Below, piece by piece: positions 1 to 7,869 of a DNA stretch of 10,642 nt (the stretch's first letter is position 1; each line of letters opens with the position of its first letter). The notes below the pieces were generated by a model. The model was not told where the DNA came from. It saw only the letters and a list, made by a program, of their open reading frames with translations, and ran no database searches. The stretch lies in the NCBI GenBank assembly GCA_003024985.2, contig PXIH01S0042713.1, one strand, 5' to 3'. Both the position numbers and the translations under genes were made by a program. Origin of the DNA: Euperipatoides rowelli (Eukaryota > Onychophora > Udeonychophora > Euonychophora > Peripatopsidae).

Positions 1-1591
1 CATATCTGTCTTTAGGGGGAAAATAAATGGCAATCACTGCTGTCCAAGGGACATTCCTGGGTAGATAAGAGCTTCTAAATACAATAGTTACCACTTCAAC
101 GTTGTTATTCTGTGGATAATCAACCGACAAAACAGATAATGAATTTTAAACAAACAAAGACACCCCACTACCTCTTTTCCTATCCTCCCTTTTTCTTAGC
201 CGATAAGAGGAAAAGCCATCAAAGTCATTTAAATCTATATTCTTTTACTAGGATGAGCTTAAGTTTGTGCTTCTGTGCTTTTCTAGAAATTTTAATGAGC
301 TTTTATGTTGAAGTGTAGCGCATGTATGCAAATGCATTCTAATCTTCTTAGGGCTTGAAAATACTGAGCAACAAGAAGACAGATGCTACTTCATTTTGCA
401 GTATGGTTAATAAGTTACAAACTCTAGAAGTCAAGATGGCTACATTGATTTTTTTGTGTGTGTGGAAATAGATTAATTTTTATTTTATTTGAAAAGAACA
501 TTGGAAAACAATGTACTAGGTAAGTGAAACTACACAGACTTTGGGATATAGTTCATCAAACATAAGCTGTGATACTGTCTTTGTTCCATCTAGTTTAGTA
601 TGATGAAGTCTATCATCACTAGGTGGCAAACTGTACAAAGCATTAGCAAGACAAGTCGTCTTCCCTAGGGATGGCAAACTGGCTTCTTTAATACTACATG
701 ATTTTGGCTTCAACTATATACTGTAAGTCCAGACCCAACCAGCCAGAACTTCAACTTTTCTGCACCAGGTTTCACAGGCACCCACCTCCTCGATTTTCAT
801 CAAACAGGGGTTTAAAAACTCGGTTCAATTCACGCTTCAGGAATTAGGCAAACAACTGGCTTGACAGAATTTTTATTTTCAGAAGATCAGATCTTGCCAC
901 TTGACAATTGAATCTGGTCTGCATACCTGATTAATTACAGCGGTAGCATAGGTATGCTATTATATGGTTGGTGAAAAGTTTGATCTACCATACTCACTGT
1001 AATTTTGAAAAATTACCATAACTTAGGAACATATATAGTAGGCAACTAAAGTAGTCAAAACTATTTTTATGGGGTGCATTACATAATTTGTAATACATAG
1101 ACCTAATTGAATTTATTACATTAAAATAGTCCTGCATATAAAATTTTCTTCAATTCTGATCATTAATACTGGAGATATTAATTTATTTGTGAGAAATATT
1201 GATCCCTTACTCATGCTCATAAGGTTTATTTACAAAATGGTGCTCGACTCGTATGGTAATACTTAGGGTAGAAAAGCACCATGACAATAAATGTTTTTAG
1301 CAATTTTGAAATAAATTTTAAAGTTCCAAATCGGACTCCTTGTGGTACAATTTAAGTGATATAAATTTTCAGAAAGATCCAATTCAAATTTACCAAAGTT
1401 ATGAGCCCAAACAGAAACAGAAACAAACATGGAGTGTTGTGAAAACAATACTTAACCATCACCATTATGTAGATTCACAGTATGCCTCCACTTGAACTTT
1501 TTTACACATATTTTCTTTCAATTGAATTACGAGGATCATTCATTTAACAGAATTTAAACAAAAATAAAGGCTTTATTTATTAAATTTGACT
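1..1591. other. Gene-free AT-rich DNA, left flank
   Basis: No reading frame here resembles a protein family I recognise and all open frames are short. A near-consensus 5' splice site (CTAG/GTAAGTG, intron start at 520) is followed by a near-consensus 3' splice site (TTTTTATTTTCAG, ending at 882). A 65-codon open frame lies on the minus strand at 516-713 inside that interval. These could be traces of an exon-intron structure but could equally be chance in AT-rich DNA. The minus-strand frame at 1263-1448 looks like an incidental opening. I see no repeats or transposon ends in this part. Confidence 0.55.
520..882 (+). other. Possible intron (splice-site pair), unsupported by coding
   Basis: The donor reads CTAG/GTAAGTG and the acceptor is a T-rich tract ending TTTTATTTTCAG, 363 bases apart, which is an ordinary animal intron length. 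The flanking sequence does not carry a long open frame: joining the two sides gives only a short peptide before a stop. If real, it would more likely belong to an untranslated or non-coding transcript. Such pairs also occur by chance, so this is a weak call. Confidence 0.15.
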
Positions 1592-1622
1592 AATAAGCTA
1601 CTACTTATGGTAGTAGCTTATT
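1592..1622. repeat. Perfect 13-bp inverted repeat (hairpin) followed by T-run
   Basis: Left arm AATAAGCTACTAC (1592-1604) and right arm GTAGTAGCTTATT (1610-1622) are exact reverse complements separated by the loop TTATG, and a run of Ts follows at once. It looks like a bacterial intrinsic terminator, but the rest of the window is animal-like, so that reading is unlikely. A remnant of a small palindromic transposon or a chance cruciform is more plausible. An AATAAA poly(A)-signal word lies about 25 bases upstream. Confidence 0.8.
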
Positions 1623-1993
1623 TTTTTTAATGTGAAAAACATTGGTTGTAATTCACCATCCGATTAACAAAGATGGTAGGTATTACATTAGATATCAAAA
1701 AATATATCAACTGTCAATATGATACAAATGAATAATAAAATAAAATAAAAAATAGAACAAATAAACATGATTGAGAAAAATATTAAGCTATTAAAAAATA
1801 AATTTAATTTATACTAAAAACTATTTATCAAGATACAGTTAGTTAACTGAAATAAAATTATAATCATTAAAACAGTTTTTTTTTAACAATGACAATCAAT
1901 AATTTACCTATTTTTATTTTAACATAATTTATAAGTTTTATTTTTTTATGACAAAGTTTTGTAAAAAAAATTCATTCCGTATATTTTCAATGT
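1623..1993. other. AT-rich spacer, no gene
   Basis: Very AT-rich sequence with AATAAA/AAAATAAAAT-type simple runs. There is no open frame of note and no recognisable element end before the hAT-like terminus that begins near 1994. Confidence 0.6.
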
Positions 1994-2756
1994 TTGTGGT
2001 TCTCAACTTGCTATTTAAAAATCTTTTTCGACATCCAAATCAATTTCTGTATTAACAAACAATTTTTTGTTGTAATGTATTTTTAAAAATAAACCATCAA
2101 TTGGATGTTTTAAATTAGGCTATTTTTATATTTTAACAAATAGAAAAAAAATCTTTCTTGTTCAATTCTTCATAATAATGTGTTTACTAATGATAGGTAA
2201 TAGATGGGAAGGGGGTCCTGGATAGGCCTATCTTATAATTCAATGACAGCTTCAAAAGAATAAAGTTTGCTATTTTTTAGATCAGATTGCATTAAATGCT
2301 CACTAATATGGCTGTCGGTAGTAAGTTGAAATTATTTCACCTCTAAATTATCCTAGGGTTCAGGGTTACGGTAAGGTTAGGACTGTAAAGAAAATATACT
2401 AAAATTGCCGAGAAAAAATACTAATAGCACACGCTTCTACGTGTTAGTTGTTGCACGACTCCTAATGTTAATTATGTTGGTGGGCAGATAACGGAATCTG
2501 ACCATTTTTCTTTATTATTTCAACTATAATAAAAGCTACAGTAACTATTAGGTTTACTTCATTTTTAAATGTAGGCTACTTTCGCATAAACAGTATATAG
2601 ATTACAGAATCTACATTTAATGTATACCCTATAATAAATATAGACTTCAAATGAATTCTAAAATATATATACTTTTTTCTTTCTTAAGCTGGCGACCCTC
2701 ATTAATCACTCCCACAAGCCACCTGAGGGTCCCGACCCACAGGTTGAGAATCAATG
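1994..2756. mobile_element. Non-autonomous hAT (Charlie-like) element, diverged
   Basis: The right end contains CGACCCACAGGTTGAGAA (2733-2750) followed by TCAATG. This is the reverse complement of the widespread hAT/Charlie-type terminus that begins CAGTGGTTCTCAACC and continues into a GGGTCG-type subterminal block; the GGGTCCCGACCC block is at 2727-2738. At the left, GTGGTTCTCAACTTG (1996-2010) has the same start in the opposite orientation, so the two ends form a terminal inverted repeat around the shared core TTCTCAAC. The spacing gives an element of about 763 bp with no transposase frame inside. The left subterminal sequence is diverged and no clear 8-bp target-site duplication is visible, so the right end is firmer than the left and the two ends may come from different copies. 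Confidence 0.6.
2354..2381 (+). repeat. Degenerate telomere-like GGTTA/GGGTT repeats
   Basis: Four to five imperfect units run in a row (TAGGGTT, CAGGGTT, ACGGT, AAGGTTAGG), resembling a decayed (TTAGGG)n tract inside the hAT-like element. It is too short and too diverged to claim a true interstitial telomere. Confidence 0.3.
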
Positions 2757-3900
2757 GTGTAAAGTGTATATATATTCATTTGCCTAATCTCCATTTTTTG
2801 CCTAATAATTGTTCATGCATGTAGTTAGTTCTATTTGACAAATGTTTTAGAAGTCCATTATTTCTGTTTCATTTCTTGGATTGTTTATTGCTTTATTCTC
2901 TCGTACATTCCATACATAATTCATTACACACAATAGACTACATGATAGATTATATTATTTCTAATGAGGATTATTTCCATGCAAAAAGTGAGTTAGAACT
3001 TCATATATTTGTTTCTAAGCAAAATTAGAAAATAAACTCAAATACCGTAATGTACTAAAATACTGTATGTTCCTCAAAAAGAAGTTTTAGCAATCTTCTA
3101 TACTCTACGAGATCAGTTAATAACTTTGACTGTTGGAACATGAGATTTTAAAGCATTTTTTTAAAAAGGAAAAAAGAAGGGGGGGGGGGAGGGGTAACAA
3201 GACATTTATGCCACGAGCTGCCAAGCCTCTAGTTATGGCTCTGATTATAGTGATAACCTCAGTCACAACATATACTGTACTTTATTTGTTGAACACATGA
3301 TATTAATAATGGAAGGGACAGAAGTAAACTTTCTTAATCATTTCCAATATTTACATAAATATTTATATAAACCGTTTATAGTTGCAAACATGCAAAAATA
3401 AAAGCTAATGTTGGAGATCTCTGAATCTAAAATTTAAAAAAAAATTAAGAGAGAGCCTCTGGGCCAGGTCGATACTCAATGCATCTTTTCTTCTGGTCTG
3501 GAGGTTTTATTCCAAATGAAAACATATTTTAAAATGTGGCTAGGTTTTATAAGTGATGAAAGAGAAATATAAAATAAATAAAATAGAGATCTAGACTAAA
3601 TTCATTTTTATTTTATTTTATTATTGCAGTATTTCAGGTAGGCTACTCATTTTATTAAAAAAATTGTCAAATTGTCATTAATATTGCCCGATATTGCTAA
3701 GTTCTCTTATTTGCTTATTAAAACAAATTTTACAAAAGAAGCCATTTTGTAGCACTGAAAAAATATTTTTGAAAGTTACAGTATTTCATAGGAATGACTC
3801 TTTAACAGCCTCGCAATAGTGCACTATTCATTTTATTATTTAATTACAAAACTGAAGTTTTTAGATTTCTTAAATCAAAAAATAAAATTACTGAATAGAT
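2757..3900. other. Gene-free AT-rich DNA with a G11 tract
   Basis: No protein family is recognisable in any frame. The stretch is simple AT-rich sequence broken by a purine tract at 3163-3194 that contains eleven consecutive Gs (3179-3189), an A and four more Gs. No element termini were identified. Confidence 0.6.
3163..3194 (+). repeat. Homopurine tract with G11
   Basis: An uninterrupted purine run of about 32 bases ends in G11-A-G4. Homopurine tracts of this kind can form triplex or G-rich structures and are prone to length polymorphism and sequencing error. Confidence 0.85.
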
Positions 3901-3901
3901 T

Positions 3902-3984
3902 AATAGATGGCAGCACTAAACATCACATTATTTTCTGGTATTAGAGATCCGTATTGTAATATCTCTAGTAACAACGCCACCTAG
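3902..3984. repeat. Small imperfect palindrome, possible MITE remnant
   Basis: Outer arms TAGATGGC (3904-3911) and GCCACCTA (3976-3983) pair at 7 of 8 positions. Inner arms TAGAGAT (3942-3948) and ATCTCTA (3961-3967) pair perfectly around a 12-base loop. The left edge shares a 17-base word, with one mismatch, with 8831-8847, which supports a repeat-family edge. No coding sequence lies inside. It could be a miniature palindromic DNA transposon or just two nearby hairpins. Confidence 0.4.
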
Positions 3985-4393
3985 ACTAAAAACAGGATTT
4001 AGGAATTGATGGCTAAATAATTTACATAAATCATATTATTAGGCTATGTTAACTTTCTAAAGTCTAAACTATCAATGAGTGAGATTTGATGAAGTTATTA
4101 GGTGAGAATGAATGAATTTTTCTGAGTATTTTTCTATTCATTTTTCAGCAATAATCTCNTAAAAGAAAAATAATGAAAACGTTCTAACAAATAAAAATGT
4201 TTATTAAAACAAATGCTCAACCAAATGACCAATTTAGAATTTCATTTTGATAAACTTTTTTTGTGTGTTGTGTTGACATATTGATCATATTTTCTTCTAT
4301 TAGTTGTGCCATATAAGTGCTTCATTACTATTTTTTTTTTTTTTTATTTTCACATGTAAAAAGAATAGGCTAGTTTTTCCTTAGGGGTGACCA

Positions 4394-4423
4394 TCTCCCT
4401 CCCTCCCCCCCCCCCCTTCTTCC
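4394..4423 (-). repeat. Polypyrimidine tract with C12; G-quadruplex potential on minus strand
   Basis: The plus strand is entirely C and T for about 30 bases, including C12 (4405-4416) preceded by two CCC runs. On the minus strand this reads as a G12 run followed by AGGGAGGGAGA, enough G-tracts for a possible quadruplex. No nearby gene suggests a regulatory role. Confidence 0.7.
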
Positions 4424-5143
4424 GGGCATCATTGCAATCCACCTATTTTCAAACAGTTATATCAGCAAACACTTATGATGAGCTTCAATTTAATAAGTTA
4501 ATAATAAAACTGGACAATTATTTTAATTACTTTTTTCCCCATAAATAATTATCAATCAACCTTTTAGTCTAATAATCGATAAGCATGAAAATGAGAGAAA
4601 TTTATTTCTTTTTACAAGATTTAAAAAAACCGAAGAATTTAGTTTAAAACAGGTAGATATCAGCTCATATCACTAAAGTGACTGTTTGTAGATGATAAAA
4701 GCTGAACAAGGATTAAAAAATATTAGCCTATCTGGTGTTTTTTTTTTAAAAAAAAACTGGTATTCAGCATATCAATCGAAAATTTAAAAAAAAAAAAAAA
4801 ACTATACACAGAAAACAAATAACTCCTTTAGAAATTATTTGAAAAATAAAGTAAATAAATTGCCCTTTTTTTCTTTACTAAACTGAAATCAGTTAAATGA
4901 ATTTTATATTGCATTATCAACCAACCATATTGAAGAAAAGACAAAAATAAAACTGATTAGATCTTATTTAAAACTAGCGAAAGAAGTGGCTACAAATAAG
5001 TTTTATACATGTACAGCATACCACATTGTTTCTAGACTAATTGGAGCTCCTGAGTTTGCTATATTAGTAGGGCAGCAAATTTCGGAGCTCCTTTTCTTCT
5101 AAATTTTCAAACATTTATTCCCAAGGTAAAGACATAGGGAGCT

Positions 5144-5168
5144 AAAAAAAAAAAAAAAAAAAAAAAAA
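5144..5168 (+). repeat. A25 homopolymer
   Basis: Twenty-five consecutive As follow GGGAGCT. It could be the poly(A) tail of an inserted retroelement, but I see no matching element body or target-site duplication next to it, so a plain microsatellite is equally likely. Confidence 0.9.
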
Positions 5169-5762
5169 TCATTAATTGGATCTGCATTAGCAGGCTTTCA
5201 ATAAACCAAATTGTTCTAGGATGAGTGGTTGAGCAAAAGTAGCAAACCTTACAAATGTAGACAGTTCTACATTATAGAGATAATTTAACGAACTCCATCT
5301 CTTTTATAAACCAGTCTATGGATTCTGGAAACGGCTATGATCTACCAACATATTCATCCCTTCCCCCTTTACACATACAGGTAAGCCAAAAATTAAAAAC
5401 AAATTCTGAAAACTTATTCCATTTTGGGCTTAAAAATGTATATTTGTGAAAATAATATATAATTAAATATGGTATAATGTCCTTCCTATTGAGAAGTCTG
5501 GCATTGCAGATCCCAGTTTTCCAAACTGGTAATCATAATTTAAAAGTACCACCCTAAATCTGGAACCCAAGTTTACATTAGAAAAAGAAAATCATTTAGC
5601 ATTCAATGTTAAAATGGTAGGTTTGGATTTCTTTCAATAGCTCACATATTATACTGTCACAACAGAGTAAACACAAAATGTGATTGTATTATCACACTAC
5701 AATGATGACGAATAATTACTAACATTAGTGATGTCTACTGTATATCAGAGATGCTCACCACT

Positions 5763-5835
5763 AGGGCTGGACAAAAATGCTAATTTTGATAACCGGTTAA
5801 CCACCATAACTAACCGGTAGCCAATGGTTAACCCC
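5763..5835 (+). mobile_element. Possible hAT-like terminus with AACCGGT words
   Basis: The sequence starting TAGGGCTGGACAAAAAT (5763-5779) resembles hAT-type termini of the TAGGGCTGGRC form. It is followed by a palindromic AACCGGTT (5791-5798), a second AACCGGT (5812-5818) and two GGTTAAC words. The opposite end is not certain. A block near 7783-7818 (TGGTTACTGGTAAAG then a T-run) is loosely similar to the reverse complement of this start and would give an element of about 2 kb enclosing the ORF1 relic, but that match is weak. Confidence 0.3.
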
Positions 5836-6236
5836 TTCCCCCACCCCCAGCACACTATTAAGTTCAAAATGCAAAAATTATACATTTAAATTAAAATTTC
5901 AAATTATGTTTTTAGTAAAAATAAAGAAATTCAATCATTTGGATTGCTTTTTTTAATATACCGGTACAGTAATTATAATTTATATTATTTTTTTCATAAA
6001 CTTAAAGCAAAAATCCAAAACAAAAATTAAATTGTAAATAAAATAAAAAAAAAGCTTAAATTCAATTGATAATATCACTTTTATCACGATGGATACATTT
6101 GTCTCAATTTAAATCTTATACGGTGTGTCAAAAATTCTCAACATCTTGAGAATATGACACAAATTGATATAATACTCAACATGTGTTTAAAAAAAAACCG
6201 GTAAACATGTATCAAAAAATAGGAAAAAGTATATAA
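5836..6236. other. AT-rich region upstream of ORF1 relic
   Basis: There is no gene. Two further ACCGGT words occur (near 5961 and 6198), echoing the AACCGGT words at 5791-5818, so this could be the 5' part of the element that carries the ORF1 relic. A strong hairpin lies at 6125-6160. Confidence 0.4.
6125..6160 (+). repeat. Hairpin upstream of the 2A-bearing ORF
   Basis: The arms GTGTCA...ATTCTCAA (6125-6141) and TTGAGAAT...TGACAC (6146-6160) pair over 14 bases with a small asymmetric bulge and a four-base loop CATC. It lies about 110 bases before the open frame that leads to the 2A-like motif. It could be structure in the 5' leader of the retroelement RNA or the remnant of an unrelated palindrome. 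Confidence 0.6.
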
Positions 6237-6422
6237 ATAATCACTACAAAATATATCTACTATTATCAAGAATATAAAAGATCTAATCTAAAATGGAGAT
6301 TAATTATAGAAATTTTTAATGGAAGGCAGATTCATTTGAAAATAGGCAAAAAATTCACATTATTTAATCAACCTATTCTAAGATTAATTTACTCAACACT
6401 TGTAAAAATAATAATTGTAACC

Positions 6423-6461
6423 CTATTACTATGTGGTAATATAGAGGCTAACCCAGGTCCT
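6423..6461 (+). other. 2A-like ribosome-skipping motif (D to N variant)
   Basis: The frame reads LLLCGNIEANPGP, matching the 2A consensus D-(V/I)-E-x-N-P-G-P at every position except that the usual Asp is Asn (codon 6438-6440). In 2A peptides the ribosome fails to join the final Gly and Pro, releasing the upstream peptide and continuing downstream. A hydrophobic segment (residues LIYSTLVKIIIVTLLL) directly precedes it, as in N-terminal 2A sequences that double as signal-like sequences in some invertebrate proteins. The Asn probably lowers or abolishes skipping and fits decay of the ORF, though it might be an original variant. Confidence 0.75.
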
Positions 6462-6603
6462 ACTAAATTAGATAATCAATTTATAATCAATACATCTATA
6501 CAATATTTCCAAAACTAAATCTTGTAATCTCAAAAATAATAATACACTAGCAGATTGCATTCTAAATAGAATAGGGCCTCTCAACATATAAAACAACAAT
6601 TCT

Positions 6604-6957
6604 GATGAAGCCTACTTTGTAAATGCAAAAGATTTGTTATGCCAAGACCCCAAGCTCCCAAATAAATATTGTAGTGACACACTTAGCATTTCCGTCAAAG
6701 ATATGCAATTTGTGATTGATGCATATAATAATCTACTAGAAGACTATTATTATACGAAAACTAAATTAAACAAATATGAACTTAAAGTAAATCAATCTAC
6801 AAATACAAAAAATATATATATAAATAGTGGGATTGATCAAACTGAACAAATCTGTGTTAAAGACTCTTTCATAAAATCTCAAACTTCAGATTTCATTCAA
6901 TCAGATATTACAGACAATATAAAAACTAATAGCCTACTAAGGAATCTACCAATGTAA
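6604..6957 (+). pseudogene. Middle segment of the ORF1 relic (Lys/Asn-rich, possible short coiled coil)
   Basis: This 118-codon open stretch has no clear family of its own. Residues around DMQFVIDAYNNLLEDYYYTK have hydrophobic spacing and charge suggestive of an amphipathic helix or short coiled coil, as found in ORF1 proteins that multimerise. The rest is rich in Asn, Lys, Ser and Asp. It begins after a stop at 6589-6591, but the same frame continues readably upstream to about 6490, where the 2A frame closes, so both belong to one ancestral protein split by a frameshift. The frame ends at 6957 and the protein appears to continue in the frame starting at 6941. Confidence 0.5.
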
Positions 6958-7049
6958 TGCCCGCATTAAACACCCAGATAATGATTTTCTACTACCAAAT
7001 CAATTTTCAAATAAACAAGATAAAAATCCTACACTATTTGATCATCAGC

Positions 7050-7485
7050 CTCCAAAACTCTACTATGGAGACAGTCATATCATATCAGAGGTCTTCAGAA
7101 CTAATTGAAACCATTATCACCACTCTCATATACAGGAACTGTCTTGCCTGGTGCAATGTCAAAATTTATTTTAAATACTTATAATCAGTTTATAAACAAC
7201 TTTACTTTTATTGAATTTACAATTTTTGTTCAGGTGATATTATCTCAAACTTTATATCTTTTGTATCCCAGCATTGGTTCACAAAATTTAATGTGCTTAT
7301 ATTGCATATTCCCCCAAGATTATAGTTACATCAGTATAGAAATAAATATTGTTAATGGGGAGTTATGTGACCTAAATAACAAATTTGAACACACAATTTT
7401 TATTGATAACAATCACCAATAAATAAATAATTATACAAATAATGGTGTACATGCACATAGATGGAAAAAAAAAACTTGCTTTATA
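7050..7485 (+). pseudogene. SGNH (GDSL-type) esterase domain remnant
   Basis: Blocks typical of SGNH hydrolases occur in the right order and spacing but in different frames. Block I is LYYGDSHI, with Gly-Asp-Ser-His at 7067-7078 carrying the expected nucleophile Ser. Next come VLPGAMSKFIL (Pro-Gly-Ala at 7147-7155), a Gly-Asp block near 7233 where a Gly-x-Asn-Asp block is expected, NVLILHIPPR (Ile-Pro-Pro-Arg at 7308-7319), NGELCDLNNKF followed by FID (about 7354-7404), and NNGVH (ending 7452) followed one frame over by GKKKLAL, matching the C-terminal block with the catalytic His. Stops occur at 7106, 7323 and 7420. In CR1-type ORF1 proteins this domain is thought to act on lipids or membranes. 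Here it cannot be made intact. Confidence 0.6.
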
Positions 7486-7510
7486 AATAGGTACATAAAA
7501 AGTCATTAAA

Positions 7511-7869
7511 CACTTCAACTTACTCTATCTTATCTTTGTAAAGCATCAGCATGATAAACTGATAATAATATTAAATTATTAATTATGATTTACATGCAGG
7601 CTAACTAGCCTAAATCTTGTTTATTTTATTTTTAATAAAGCAAGTTTGAAAATATGTATCTTGAACAGCTTTTTTTTTTTTTAATAATGTATAAATTATA
7701 GCTAATATTTATGATATGGTGTTTATTTTTAAATTAAGTAGAGTAAATAATCGGTAATTATCGATTTGATAATGAATAACTTTGGTTACTGGTAAAGTTT
7801 TTTTTTTGTATTGATGTTAAATGCTAGTACCTCTTTGCATTAAAAAATGTCTACACTCTCTTATCCCAG
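7511..7869. other. AT-rich DNA after the ORF1 relic; no ORF2 visible
   Basis: In a CR1/L2-like element the endonuclease/reverse transcriptase ORF2 would start here. I see no endonuclease or reverse transcriptase motif in any frame, only AT-rich sequence with T-runs at about 7671-7682 and 7798-7808 and a GGTTACTGGTAAAG word near 7784. Confidence 0.5.

Larger units (their letters stand above)
3985..5760. other. Gene-free AT-rich DNA with several homopolymers
   Basis: No gene or recognisable transposon end was found. It contains one ambiguous base (4159), T15 (4331-4345), C12 (4405-4416), T10 followed directly by A9 (4738-4756), A16 (4786-4801) and A25 (5144-5168), plus a short perfect hairpin with 7-bp arms CCAGTTT/AAACTGG (5513-5529). 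Confidence 0.6.
6237..7510 (+). pseudogene. Relic of a retrotransposon ORF1 (2A-like motif plus SGNH esterase)
   Basis: One protein can be followed through at least three frame changes and several stops. Frame of 6237-6518: a basic N-terminus, a hydrophobic stretch and a 2A-like motif. Frame of 6604-6957: a Lys/Asn/Asp-rich segment preceded by a stop at 6589, with readable sequence before that stop back to about 6490. Frame of 6941-7105: ends in a Gly-Asp-Ser-His block. The remaining SGNH blocks alternate between frames up to a Gly-Val-His block at 7444-7452. The combination of an N-terminal 2A motif and an esterase domain is known from ORF1 of CR1/L2-like non-LTR retrotransposons, whose ORF1 acts in the retrotransposition RNP; that assignment is inference from motifs. 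No in-frame ATG starts the 2A frame, which is open from 6237. No ORF2 follows. The copy is dead. An alternative is a decayed cellular esterase gene, which the 2A motif makes less likely. Confidence 0.62.

Noticed and set aside
112-318. 68-codon open frame on the plus strand
   Set aside because: No family signature, composition like translated AT-rich noise, no splice or start context.
1263-1448. 61-codon open frame on the minus strand
   Set aside because: No recognisable domain and Phe/Asn/Ile/Tyr-rich like chance frames. An ATAACTTTGGTAAATTTGAA-type string (minus strand) seemed repeat-like but I could not tie it to a known element.
1592-1630. Hairpin plus T-run as a bacterial intrinsic terminator
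   Set aside because: The stem is AT-rich, there is no upstream gene, and the rest of the window is animal-like with eukaryotic transposons.
5144-5168. A25 run as a retroposon poly(A) tail
   Set aside because: No SINE-like or processed-transcript body and no flanking duplication could be seen.
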